Positions 8,052-16,933 of a stretch of DNA of 44,883 bases are shown here, piece after piece. Made by a program: the position numbers and the translations under genes. Numbering within the stretch: position 1 is the stretch's first letter; each line of letters opens with the position of its first letter. This DNA is from CAMLDH01 sp966250375 (lineage in GTDB: Bacteria; Pseudomonadota; Gammaproteobacteria; Burkholderiales; Burkholderiaceae_D). The notes beneath the pieces are model-generated. The model ran no database searches and had not been told where the DNA came from. It saw only the letters and a program-made list of their open reading frames with translations. The stretch lies in the NCBI GenBank assembly GCA_966250375.1, contig CBINHE010000027.1, positions 1 through 44,883 on the forward strand, written 5' to 3'.

Positions 8052-9377
8052 TCAGAAGAGGTCATTTCGCACGATTTTTGCGAAGGCATCGAAGTAGCCC
8101 GGGAAAGTTTTTGCCACGCATTTCGGATCGTTGATCCGCATCGCATTGCCACGACGTGCCGCACCATCCAGCGACGCCAGCGAAAAGCACATCGCCATGC
8201 GGTGATCGTCATAGGTGTCGATGGTCGCCGCCTGAATTTGCAGCGGCGGCGTGACGCGCAAGTAATCGCCCCCCTCCTCCACGATCGCGCCGAGCTTGCG
8301 CAGCTCGGTCGCCATGGCTGCAATGCGATCGGTTTCCTTGACGCGCCAGCTGGCGATATTTCGCAGCGTACTCGGACCATCAGCATATAACGCAGCAACG
8401 GCTATGGTCATCGCAGCGTCCGGAATATGATTGAAATCCGCATCGATCGCTTTCAATACGCCATTCGATTGTGCTTCGATCCAGTTCTCGCCCATCATGA
8501 TGGTGGCGCCCATTTGCTGCAATGCTTCGACAAAACGCACATCGCCCTGAATACTGTTTTGGCCAACGCCTTCGACCCGCACCGGCCCGCCGGCGATGGC
8601 GCCAGCGGCGAGGAAGTACGAGGCCGACGATGCATCGCCTTCTACGTGAATCGTGCCGGGACTGACATACTCCTGCCCGGCTGGCACTGTAAACGATTGC
8701 CAACCATCGCGCTCAACCGCCACGCCGAAGCGGCGCATCAAGTTCAACGTGATCTCGATATACGGTTTCGAAATCAGTTCACCGACCACATCGATCACAA
8801 CAGCATGCTCCTTCGCCATCAATGGCGCCGCCATCAATAACGCGGTCAGGAATTGACTCGACACGTTGCCGCGCACTTGCATGCGCTGCGCATGGAGGTG
8901 TCCACGGCGGATATGCAAGGGCGGATAGCCCGTGACGCCGGTGTATTCGATTTGCATGCCGACCGCATTCAAGGCATCGACCAGATCACTGATTGGCCGT
9001 TCGTGCATGCGTGATACGCCGTGCAGGGTGTAATCGCCGCCGATAACCGCCAGTGCTGCGGTCAGCGGACGAATCGCGGTACCAGCGTTCCCCATGAACA
9101 AATCCGCCTGATGCACCGGCAATACGCCGCCGACACCATGCACGACATAATCTTGCGTCTCGCCGACTTGTTCCCATTTGATGCCCAATTTTTGCAGCGC
9201 GGTCAACATTACATGTGTGTCGTCGGATGCCAAAAGCGCCATGATGTTCGTCGTGCCCTTGGCCAATGCCGCCAACAGCAAAGTCCGATTGGAAATGCTC
9301 TTGGAGCCCGGCAGCCGTACGGTGCCCGTCGCATGCGCCGCCGGTTGCAAATCGAGATGATGGGGGTAATGCTTCAT
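8052..9377 (-). CDS. aroA: 3-phosphoshikimate 1-carboxyvinyltransferase (EPSP synthase)
   Basis: The 441-residue enzyme transfers enolpyruvate from PEP to shikimate-3-phosphate, the sixth step of the shikimate pathway. Family signatures are the N-terminal 'LPGSKSISNRTLLLAALA' with the substrate-binding Lys, the 'GNAGTAIRPL' loop, and the C-terminal 'RVKETDRIAAMATELRKLGA'. The GNAGTA loop is of the glyphosate-sensitive class I type. AAAGGT precedes the ATG. It stands between tyrA and cmk in the aromatic amino acid run and shares the direction and probably the transcript of its neighbours. Confidence 0.96.
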   Translation of the reverse strand: MKHYPHHLDLQPAAHATGTVRLPGSKSISNRTLLLAALAKGTTNIMALLASDDTHVMLTALQKLGIKWEQVGETQDYVVHGVGGVLPVHQADLFMGNAGTAIRPLTAALAVIGGDYTLHGVSRMHERPISDLVDALNAVGMQIEYTGVTGYPPLHIRRGHLHAQRMQVRGNVSSQFLTALLMAAPLMAKEHAVVIDVVGELISKPYIEITLNLMRRFGVAVERDGWQSFTVPAGQEYVSPGTIHVEGDASSASYFLAAGAIAGGPVRVEGVGQNSIQGDVRFVEALQQMGATIMMGENWIEAQSNGVLKAIDADFNHIPDAAMTIAVAALYADGPSTLRNIASWRVKETDRIAAMATELRKLGAIVEEGGDYLRVTPPLQIQAATIDTYDDHRMAMCFSLASLDGAARRGNAMRINDPKCVAKTFPGYFDAFAKIVRNDLF

Positions 9378-9416
9378 TCTTGACCTTTACGGAAATGGTT
9401 TACCATTTTCGTCATT

Positions 9417-9456
9417 CCTCCTCTTCCGCAATCGAGAGGGGGAGCGGGGATGAGGG
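9417..9456. repeat. GC-rich intergenic repeat between tyrA and aroA
   Basis: A CCTCCTCTTCCGCAATCGAGAGGGGGAG-type inverted stretch followed by GCGGGGATGAGGGA. The same pattern, a pyrimidine arm, a short GCAA/GCGAA loop, a purine arm and then (G)GGGATG(A/G)GG, recurs at 12843-12882, so I read it as a dispersed extragenic element. A separate small inverted repeat (AAATGGT/ACCATTT, 9393-9408) lies just before it. Confidence 0.4.
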
Positions 9457-9495
9457 ATGAGCCTTGGTAGCTGTCAATTATCGGAGCAAAGCGCA

Positions 9496-10395
9496 TTAAT
9501 CTCCGCCTTCTTTACTTTGTTTTTCTGCCGCTTCTATTGTGCGTATCCAGTTGCAGCGTGCATGCTGCGCGTTCGTATAGATCGATTCAATCGCTTGTCC
9601 ATCGCCTGCGGCCAATGCGCTGCGCACTTGCGCCAGTTGCGCCATGTATGAATCCAACTCAGTCAACAGCGCCGCTTGATTAGCCAAGGAAATATCGCGC
9701 CACATTTCCGGCGACGATCCAGCAATGCGCGTGAAGTCGCGAAAGCCGCTGGCCGCGTACTGGAACAGCAAATCCGCATGCGGCTTTTTCGCGATATCGT
9801 TGACCAATGCATATGCAAGCAAATGCGGCAAATGACTGACCGCTGCGAACACGCAGTCATGCTTCTCCGGTGTTAGTTGATGAATGATTGCGCCGCATTG
9901 TTGCCATGCGTTCGCGACACGCTCGACATCGCTCGGTGCATTTTCCGGCAAGGGCGCAAGCACCACTTTTTTACCGACATACAAATCGACAATCGCCGCA
10001 TCCGGCCCATTCGATTCACGTCCGGCAATCGGGTGGCCAGGCACGAATTGCGCAATTTTTTCGCCGAGCGCCCTGCGTGCGGCCGTGACTACATCGGTTT
10101 TGGTGCTGCCGGCATCGGTGACGACAGTGTTCGGCTGCAAATGCGGTTTAATCGATGCCAGTATTGCTTCGGTCTGCGCGACCGGCGCGGCAATCAGCAC
10201 CAGGTCTGCATTCAGCAGCGCCTCAGCCACAGAAGTGCTCGCCGCATCGATGATGCCAAGCTCCTGCGCACGCGCCAACGTGGCAGCCGTACGCCCGACG
10301 CCAACAATCCGTTCAACCGTGCAGGCTTTCTTGAGTGCCAGCGCAAACGAACCGCCGATCAGGCCAACACCGAAAATTGCGATTTTTTTCAACAC
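9496..10395 (-). CDS. tyrA: Prephenate dehydrogenase
   Basis: A 299-residue single-domain TyrA that oxidises prephenate to 4-hydroxyphenylpyruvate for tyrosine synthesis. The N-terminal Rossmann motif 'FGVGLIGGSFALALKKA' and the 'VTDAGSTKTDVV' and 'FVPGHPIAGRESNGPDAA' motifs are present; the His in the last is characteristic of the family. There is no fused chorismate mutase and no ACT domain, unlike the E. coli enzyme. The start is a GTG at 10395 (TTG is the next codon), with no strong Shine-Dalgarno site. It lies between hisC and aroA in the aromatic run; gaps of 131 and 118 bases separate it from them. Confidence 0.94.
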   Translation of the reverse strand: MLKKIAIFGVGLIGGSFALALKKACTVERIVGVGRTAATLARAQELGIIDAASTSVAEALLNADLVLIAAPVAQTEAILASIKPHLQPNTVVTDAGSTKTDVVTAARRALGEKIAQFVPGHPIAGRESNGPDAAIVDLYVGKKVVLAPLPENAPSDVERVANAWQQCGAIIHQLTPEKHDCVFAAVSHLPHLLAYALVNDIAKKPHADLLFQYAASGFRDFTRIAGSSPEMWRDISLANQAALLTELDSYMAQLAQVRSALAAGDGQAIESIYTNAQHARCNWIRTIEAAEKQSKEGGD

Positions 10396-10526
10396 GAAGA
10401 GAGGTATATAACTTGAGAGTAAAAATAAACAAATAGCAACGGTACAGGATTAACAGAATCAAGCCTCTTTGTTTTTAATCCTGAAAAATCTCATCCTGTT
10501 GCTGTTGAAAAATGATGAAATCGAAT

Positions 10527-11633
10527 TCAGGCCAACGCCTTCTTCAACGCATCAATAAACACCGCATTCTCTTCCTGCAGCCCAATCGAAATACGCAGCC
10601 ATTGCGGCAACCCGTAATTGCCGACCGGCCGCACGATCACGCCCTGCCTCAGCAATGCCAGATTGATGCGTTCACCGGCGCTGTCTTCGTTGCCGACCTT
10701 GACCAGTACGAAGTTACCGTAGGACGGCACGTATTCGAGATTCATTGCATCGAATGCCTGCGTCAGCTGACGGTAGCCGTCTGCGTTCAGCTTCGCGCTC
10801 TTCTGCAAAAATTCCTTGTCGTTCAATGCCGCAATCGCGGCGGCTTGCGCTAGTGAATTTACGTTAAACGGCTGACGAATACGATTCAGCAAATCAGTAA
10901 TCGACGGTTGCGCAATGCCGAAACCGATACGCAAACCTGCCAGACCGTAAGCCTTGGACAGCGTGCGCGACACCAGCAAATTCGGATATTGCCTGACCCA
11001 TGTGATCGATTCGTATTGCAACTCGGGCACCAAGTATTCGTTGTACGCTTGATCCAGCACAACGACGACATTCGAAGGAACGACTTTCAGGAACGCTTCG
11101 ATCTCTGCTGCAGGAATGAAGGTGCCGGTCGGATTATTCGGATTGGCGATAAAAATCAGTCTGGTATCGTCGGTAATCGCCTGCGCCATCGCGGCCAGGT
11201 CGTGACCGAAATTTTTGGCAGGCACGACAATCGCGCGGCCACCGACTGCTTGCGTGGCCAGTGGATACACCGCGAAAGAGTATTGGGCATAGATAACCGA
11301 CTGTCCCGGCTGCACGAATGCATGCGCGGCCAATTCCAGAATGTCGTTGCTGCCGTTGCCGAGCGTAATCCATTCGGACGGCACGTCGTATTTGGCGGTA
11401 ATCGCCACTTTCAGATCAAATCCGTTCGCATCAGGATAACGGCCGGTATCGGCCATCGCTTTCAACATTGCCTGCCGGGCGGACTCGGGCATGCCCAACG
11501 GATTTTCGTTGGAGGCCAGCTTGATGATTTTCGCCTCGTCAAGACCGAACTCGCGCGCAACTTCCGCGATCGGTTTTCCGCCTTGATAAGGCGCGATTGC
11601 ACGTACGTAATCAGGGCCGAACTGAATAGACAT
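10527..11633 (-). CDS. hisC: Histidinol-phosphate aminotransferase family enzyme
   Basis: This is a 368-residue PLP-dependent class I/II aminotransferase of the HisC family. The PLP Lys is in 'VSRTLSKAYGLAGLRIGF', with 'IFIANPNNPTGT' and the 'ASNENPLGMP' N-terminal motif. HisC enzymes transaminate histidinol phosphate, and many also accept aromatic keto acids. Its place between pheA and tyrA, away from other his genes, points to phenylalanine and tyrosine synthesis as a real or additional role (inference). I chose the ATG at 11633 (MSIQFGPDYVRAIAPY) with GGGGAA upstream, over a start 36 bases earlier. Confidence 0.92.
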   Translation of the reverse strand: MSIQFGPDYVRAIAPYQGGKPIAEVAREFGLDEAKIIKLASNENPLGMPESARQAMLKAMADTGRYPDANGFDLKVAITAKYDVPSEWITLGNGSNDILELAAHAFVQPGQSVIYAQYSFAVYPLATQAVGGRAIVVPAKNFGHDLAAMAQAITDDTRLIFIANPNNPTGTFIPAAEIEAFLKVVPSNVVVVLDQAYNEYLVPELQYESITWVRQYPNLLVSRTLSKAYGLAGLRIGFGIAQPSITDLLNRIRQPFNVNSLAQAAAIAALNDKEFLQKSAKLNADGYRQLTQAFDAMNLEYVPSYGNFVLVKVGNEDSAGERINLALLRQGVIVRPVGNYGLPQWLRISIGLQEENAVFIDALKKALA

Positions 11634-11747
11634 ATTGGGTTCCCCAAAAGAATTTGCCATACCGGCCACCGTGAGGAATCTCGCTCGTGAGCATGTACCC
11701 CGGAGTTCGATATTTATCGCCGGTTTCGGAAATGCGGTTTATTTACA

Positions 11748-12815
11748 TCACAAACTGGATGGGTATGAGCCCAACATCTTGAAAAATGCCGCGTTCTGTC
11801 TCAACTCTGACAATGCATCCGCCACTTTCCGGTCTTGCACATGTCCTTCGACGTCGACATAGAAGTAATACTCCCACGTCCCCATGCGCGCCGGACGCGA
11901 CTCGAAGCGCGTCATCGATACGCCATGTTTTGCCAGCGGTGCCAGCAAGTTGTATACGGCACCCGCCTTGTTCGGTACGGCCAGCACCAAGGAGGTCTGA
12001 TCCTTGCCGCTGGGGGCGGTATGCAAGTGGCCGATGATCACGAATCGAGTGCGGTTATGCGGGTCATCCTGGATATGCGCTTTGACGATGCCAAGATTGT
12101 ATTTCTGTCCGGCGATTTCGCCAGCAATAGCGGCAACGGTCGGGTCTTCGGTGGCCAGGCGCGCAGCTTCACCATTGGAGGCGACCGCCTGGCGTTCGAT
12201 ATTCGGGTAATTCAGATTGAGCCAGACGTGGCATTGTGCAAGCGCCTGAGAATGCGCACAAATGCGTTTGATGCCATCCATCGTCCCGTGTTTGCTCATC
12301 AGACTGTGATGTACCAGGAACGAGACTTCACCGCTGATTTCCAACGTCGTTTGCATCAGCAAATCGAGCGTTCGATTGACCGCGCCTTCCGATGAATTTT
12401 CAACTGGAACAACACCGAAATCTGCAGTTCCTGCTTCTGCTGCACGAAATACTTCGTCGATCGATGCGCACGGCATGCCCTCGATCGCGTGACCGAACTG
12501 CTGGTAGACTGCCTGTTCAGTGAAGGTGCCCGCCGGACCAAGGTATGCGACTGTTACCCGCTTTTCCAGCGCACGGCACATCGACATGATTTCGCGGAAA
12601 ATCGCTTGCACATCGCGCGAATCCAATGGTCCTGGATTGCGTTGCGCGACACTGCGCAACACCTGTGCTTCGCGCTCTGGACGAAACACCGGCGCATTGG
12701 TTTCCGCCTTCACATGTCCCACTTCCTGCGCCAGGCGCGCGCGGCGGTTCAGCAAATCGAGGATTTGTGCGTCGATTAAATCTATTTGTTCGCGTAGGGG
12801 TTTGAGTTTATCCAT
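11748..12815 (-). CDS. pheA: Bifunctional chorismate mutase / prephenate dehydratase
   Basis: The 355-residue P-protein converts chorismate to prephenate and then to phenylpyruvate. Domain order is an AroQ chorismate mutase (about residues 1-85), a prephenate dehydratase (about 90-270, starting 'VTVAYLGPAGTFTEQA'), and a C-terminal ACT domain with the phenylalanine-binding 'ESRPAR' motif, so feedback inhibition by phenylalanine is expected. I chose the ATG at 12815 (MDKLKPLREQIDLID), the usual family start. A GTG at 12842 is also in frame and has a purine-rich stretch upstream that lies too close. It follows serC by 138 bases, and that gap is filled with short repeats. Confidence 0.94.
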   Translation of the reverse strand: MDKLKPLREQIDLIDAQILDLLNRRARLAQEVGHVKAETNAPVFRPEREAQVLRSVAQRNPGPLDSRDVQAIFREIMSMCRALEKRVTVAYLGPAGTFTEQAVYQQFGHAIEGMPCASIDEVFRAAEAGTADFGVVPVENSSEGAVNRTLDLLMQTTLEISGEVSFLVHHSLMSKHGTMDGIKRICAHSQALAQCHVWLNLNYPNIERQAVASNGEAARLATEDPTVAAIAGEIAGQKYNLGIVKAHIQDDPHNRTRFVIIGHLHTAPSGKDQTSLVLAVPNKAGAVYNLLAPLAKHGVSMTRFESRPARMGTWEYYFYVDVEGHVQDRKVADALSELRQNAAFFKMLGSYPSSL

Positions 12816-12839
12816 CGGTATTATTTCACGCAGTCCGTT

Positions 12840-12953
12840 CACTCCCTCCCCCTTGCGAAGGGAAGGCTGGGATGGGGATAAGCGCGCTCGGGATATCTTT
12901 GCAGTGTCTCGGCCGCCCCCTCCCTAATCCTCCCCTGCAAGGGGGGAGGGAAT
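12840..12953. repeat. Two GC-rich intergenic palindromic repeats between serC and pheA
   Basis: Two units lie here: 12843-12864 (CCCTCCCCCTTGCGAAGGGAAG followed by GCTGGGATGGGG) and 12915-12953 (CCCTCCCTAATCCTCCCCTGCAAGGGGGGAGGG). Each folds as a pyrimidine arm, a short GCAA/GCGAA loop and a purine arm. They leave no room for a leader gene and resemble the element at 9417-9456. A weak hairpin terminator or attenuator role for serC is possible; no T-run is present. Confidence 0.45.
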
Positions 12954-14057
12954 CTAGCCGTGCTTCTTTTCGAATTCCTTCAGGTAATCCACCAGCGCCT
13001 GCACACCTTCGATCGGCATCGCGTTGTAAATCGATGCACGCATACCGCCGACCGATTTATGGCCTTTCAACTGCAGCAAATGGCGTTCTTTCGCGCCGGC
13101 GAGGAAGGCGCTGTTCAGCGATTCATCATGCAGGAAAAATGGCACATTCATGCGCGAGCGGCACTCTTTGGCAATGCGATTGCTGTAAAAATCGGTGGAA
13201 TCCAGATAACCGTACAGTAATTCCGCTTTCGCGATATTGCGCCGCTCGATCGTGGCCAAACCGCCTTGGCGCTTCAACCATTGGAATACCAGGCTGGCAA
13301 TGTAAATCGCATAGGTGGGCGGCGTGTTGTACATCGAGTCGTTGTCGGCAACGATTTTCCAGTCGAATGCGGAGGGGCAAATCGGTAGCGCGTGACCGAG
13401 CAAGTCTTCACGTACGATGACCAGAGTCAAACCGGCCGGGCCGATGTTTTTCTGGGCGCCACCGAAGATCACGCCGTATTTCGATACATCGACGACACGC
13501 GACAGGATATGCGACGACATGTCGGCGACCAGCGGTGCATTGTTGGTGTCTGCACTGACATCCGGCACGAAATGGTATTCGGTGCCATCGATCGTTTCAT
13601 TCGTGCAGACATGCACGTACGCCGGATCTTTCGACAGCTTCCAGGTATCGCGCGGCGGGATCGTCGTGAACTTGCTCGCTTCGGACGAGGCGGCGATATT
13701 CACCTTTGTGTATTTTTGTGCTTCCTTGAGCGACTTTCCGGTCCATGAACCGGTGTGAATGAAGTCCACTACTGCCGGTTGTGATTTTCTGCCGATCAGA
13801 TTCATCGGCACAATAGCGTTTTCACCCAAGCCGCCGCCCTGCAAGAACAACACCTTGTAATTGTCAGGCACGCCAAGCAGCTCTCGGAAATCGCGAACTG
13901 CCGCTTCGTAGATCGAGATGAATTCTGCACCGCGATGGCTCATCTCCATCACCGACATGCCGCTGCCATGCCAGTCGAGCATTTCTTCGGCGGCCTGCTG
14001 TAACACTTCTCTCGGCAGCACCGCCGGGCCTGCGGAGTAGTTATAAACGCACGTCAT
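12954..14057 (-). CDS. serC: Phosphoserine aminotransferase
   Basis: A 367-residue class V PLP aminotransferase that makes 3-phosphoserine from 3-phosphohydroxypyruvate for serine synthesis, and the matching step of pyridoxal phosphate synthesis. The N-terminal 'YNYSAGPAVLPREVL' is the family signature. The PLP Lys lies in 'GVIFGGAQKNIGPAGLTLVIV', and 'FLQGGG' binds the cofactor phosphate. The ATG overlaps the gyrA stop in an ATGA, so its translation is probably coupled to gyrA. It leads the amino acid genes pheA-hisC-tyrA-aroA. Confidence 0.96.
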   Translation of the reverse strand: MTCVYNYSAGPAVLPREVLQQAAEEMLDWHGSGMSVMEMSHRGAEFISIYEAAVRDFRELLGVPDNYKVLFLQGGGLGENAIVPMNLIGRKSQPAVVDFIHTGSWTGKSLKEAQKYTKVNIAASSEASKFTTIPPRDTWKLSKDPAYVHVCTNETIDGTEYHFVPDVSADTNNAPLVADMSSHILSRVVDVSKYGVIFGGAQKNIGPAGLTLVIVREDLLGHALPICPSAFDWKIVADNDSMYNTPPTYAIYIASLVFQWLKRQGGLATIERRNIAKAELLYGYLDSTDFYSNRIAKECRSRMNVPFFLHDESLNSAFLAGAKERHLLQLKGHKSVGGMRASIYNAMPIEGVQALVDYLKEFEKKHG

Positions 14058-16675
14058 GCTTCCTCCGTATCGCCTTGTTCCTCTTCGACATCGGGGACGT
14101 CGGTCTCCACGATACGCTGCAAGCCGGAGAGCTTGGTGCCGTCTTCGACTGCAATCAGCGTCACGCCTTGTGTCGCGCGGCCCATCTCGCGAATCTCGGC
14201 AACGCGGGTACGGATCAGCACACCGCCGGTAGTGATCAGCATGATTTCATCGGATGCTTCCACCAGCGTTGCGGCAACGACCTTGCCGTTGCGTTCGCTG
14301 GTTTGAATCGCGATCATGCCCTTGGTGCCGCGACCGTGCCGGGTGTATTCGGTGATCGGTGTACGCTTGCCGAAGCCGTTTTCGGTGGCAGTCAATACCG
14401 ATTGCTGTTCGTTTTCGGCGACCAGCAATGCGATCACTTGCTGTCCGTCTTCCAGGTTCATGCCGCGCACGCCGCGTGCGGTACGGCCCATCGGGCGCAC
14501 ATCATTCTCGTCGAAGCGCACTGCCTTGCCGGAGTCTGAGAACAGCATTACATCGTGCTTGCCATCAGTCAGCGCAGCGCCAATCAGGAAGTCGCCTTCA
14601 TCCAGATCCACCGCGATAATGCCGGCCTTGCGCGGATTACTGAAGTCGTTGAGCGGCGTCTTCTTGACGGTGCCCAAGCTGGTTGCCATGAAGACGTAAT
14701 GGTCTTCCGGGAAAGTGCGATTCTCGCCGGACACTGGCAACACGACAGTAATTTTTTCGCCATCCTGCAGCGGGAACATGTTGACGATCGGCTTGCCGCG
14801 CGAATTGCGCGAACCTTGCGGTACCTCCCACACCTTCAGCCAATACAAACGGCCGCGATTGGAAAAGCACAGAATGTAATCGTGCGTGTTGGCGATGAAT
14901 AACTGGTCGATCCAGTCGTCTTCCTTGGTCGCCATCGCCTGCTTGCCACGGCCACCACGCTTTTGCGCACGGTATTCGGACACCGGCTGCGACTTCATGT
15001 AACCGGTGTGCGACAAGGTGACCACCATGTCTTGCGGCGTGATCAGGTCTTCGGTGCCGAGGTCGGTCGCATTCAATTCGATCTGCGAACGGCGAACATC
15101 TTTTGCGCCGATGCCGTATTCGTTCTTGGCTGCGGTCAACTCATCAGTGATGATGGCGGTAACGCGCTCCGGCCGGCACAGAATGTCCAGCAGGTCGGCG
15201 ATCTGCGCCATCACTTCTTTATACTCGTTGACGATCTTGTCTTGTTCCAGACCGGTCAAACGCTGCAACCGCATCTGCAAAATTTCTTGCGCCTGATCGT
15301 CGGACAATTTATAGAGGCCGTCAGACTGGATGCCATAATGCTTGGGCAAGTTCTCCGGACGGAACGCGTCGATGCCGCCGAGACTCTCTTCGCCGGTACG
15401 CGTCAGCATTTCGCGCACTACGGACGAATCCCACGCACGCACCATCAATTCGGTTTTCGCGATCGGTGGCGTTGGCGCCGCTTTGATGATCGCAATGAAA
15501 TCGTCGATATTGGCCAGTGCGACCGCCAAGCCTTCCAGCACGTGACCACGCTCGCGCGCCTTGCGCAATTCGAACACGGTGCGGCGCGTGACGACTTCGC
15601 GGCGGTGCGACAGGAAGCATTCGAGCATCTGCTTCAGGTTCAGCAGCTTCGGCTGGCCATCCACCAGCGCAACCATGTTCATGCCAAACGTGTCTTGCAA
15701 CTGAGTCTGCTTGTACAGATTATTGAGCACGACTTCCGCGACTTCACCGCGCTTCAATTCAATCACGACACGCATGCCGGACTTGTCGGATTCGTCGCGA
15801 ATATCGGAAATGCCGTCGAGTTTCTTGTCGCGCACGAGTTCGGCAATGCGTTCCAGCAGCGACTTTTTGTTTACCTGATATGGCAACTCATCGACGATGA
15901 TCGCGGTACGACCCTCTCTGCCGTATTCCTCGAAATGCGTCTTGGCGCGCATTACGACGCGGCCGCGACCGGTACGGTAACCATCGCGCACGCCCGACAC
16001 GCCATAGATGATGCCGGCAGTAGGGAAATCCGGCGCAGGAATGATTTCGATCAGTTCATCGATCGTGCATTCGCCGTTGCGCAATACGTGCAGCGCGCCG
16101 TCGATCACCTCGGTAATATTATGCGGCGGGATATTGGTCGCCATGCCTACCGCGATCCCGGATGCCCCGTTGATCAGCAGGTTCGGAATCCGGGTCGGCA
16201 ACACCGACGGCTCTTTTTCCTTGCCGTCGTAGTTGGGCACAAAATCGACCGTGTCCTTTTCGATGTCGGCCAGGATCTCGCTGGCAATTTTGTCTAGTCG
16301 GCACTCCGTGTAACGCATCGCCGCCGCATTATCACCATCGACCGAGCCAAAGTTGCCTTGACCATCCACCAGCATGTAACGCAACGAAAACGGCTGCGCC
16401 ATGCGCACTAGCGTGTCGTAAATCGACTGGTCACCGTGCGGGTGGTATTTACCCATCGTTTCACCGACAACGCGCGCACATTTCACGTACGGACGGTTCC
16501 ACACGTTATTCATCTCGTGCATCGCGAACAGGACACGGCGGTGCACTGGCTTCAAACCATCGCGCACATCCGGCAAGGCACGCCCCACGATCACGCTCAT
16601 TGCGTAATCGAGGTAGCTCTTGCGCATCTCTTCTTCGAGGGAAATCGGTATTGTTTCTTTAGCGAATTGATCCAT
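14054..16675 (-). CDS. gyrA: DNA gyrase subunit A
   Basis: The 873-residue protein is the breakage-reunion subunit of gyrase, which with GyrB (not here) puts negative supercoils into DNA. The catalytic tyrosine is Y122 in 'AAAMRYTE'. The quinolone-determining region reads HPHGDQSIYD (residues 78-87), with Q83, S84 and D87. The C-terminal beta-pinwheel carries the GyrA box as QKRGGRG. A very acidic tail (DVEEEQGDTEEA) ends the protein. The direction diverges from the OmpA genes. A possible -10 (TAAAAT, complement of 16763-16768) lies about 90 bases upstream, with no good -35. The stop overlaps serC by four bases. Gln at position 83 is unusual and is discussed in the findings. Confidence 0.97.
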   Translation of the reverse strand: MDQFAKETIPISLEEEMRKSYLDYAMSVIVGRALPDVRDGLKPVHRRVLFAMHEMNNVWNRPYVKCARVVGETMGKYHPHGDQSIYDTLVRMAQPFSLRYMLVDGQGNFGSVDGDNAAAMRYTECRLDKIASEILADIEKDTVDFVPNYDGKEKEPSVLPTRIPNLLINGASGIAVGMATNIPPHNITEVIDGALHVLRNGECTIDELIEIIPAPDFPTAGIIYGVSGVRDGYRTGRGRVVMRAKTHFEEYGREGRTAIIVDELPYQVNKKSLLERIAELVRDKKLDGISDIRDESDKSGMRVVIELKRGEVAEVVLNNLYKQTQLQDTFGMNMVALVDGQPKLLNLKQMLECFLSHRREVVTRRTVFELRKARERGHVLEGLAVALANIDDFIAIIKAAPTPPIAKTELMVRAWDSSVVREMLTRTGEESLGGIDAFRPENLPKHYGIQSDGLYKLSDDQAQEILQMRLQRLTGLEQDKIVNEYKEVMAQIADLLDILCRPERVTAIITDELTAAKNEYGIGAKDVRRSQIELNATDLGTEDLITPQDMVVTLSHTGYMKSQPVSEYRAQKRGGRGKQAMATKEDDWIDQLFIANTHDYILCFSNRGRLYWLKVWEVPQGSRNSRGKPIVNMFPLQDGEKITVVLPVSGENRTFPEDHYVFMATSLGTVKKTPLNDFSNPRKAGIIAVDLDEGDFLIGAALTDGKHDVMLFSDSGKAVRFDENDVRPMGRTARGVRGMNLEDGQQVIALLVAENEQQSVLTATENGFGKRTPITEYTRHGRGTKGMIAIQTSERNGKVVAATLVEASDEIMLITTGGVLIRTRVAEIREMGRATQGVTLIAVEDGTKLSGLQRIVETDVPDVEEEQGDTEEA

Positions 16676-16828
16676 TGGCGGGTGTGGCTGGCTTTTATTT
16701 CAGAGGTTGACTTATCATCTACGCATCGGCAAAGCGATCACGGGAGATGCGCTAAACGCATGATTTTAACATGCGGGCCAGCACGGGCGATGGCGCTTTC
16801 CCGGCAGGCGATTCAACCTGAAAACGAG

Positions 16829-16851
16829 CGCTGCAAAATGCAGCGTTTTTT
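16829..16851 (+). terminator. Terminator-like hairpin in the leader of the first ompA gene
   Basis: CGCTGCA (16829-16835), a 3-base loop, TGCAGCG (16839-16845), then six T (16846-16851). It has the form of an intrinsic terminator on the plus strand, but no plus-strand gene lies upstream: gyrA runs the other way. It sits 83 bases before the ATG of the OmpA gene. It may end a short leader transcript or small RNA, or act as an attenuator. Confidence 0.6.
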
Positions 16852-16933
16852 ACAGAAAAATATGCTTAAATGCTGCCTGAATGCTCCGCAATGCTTTTTT
16901 GCCACTAAATACTTATTAGAGAAGAAAGACAAA

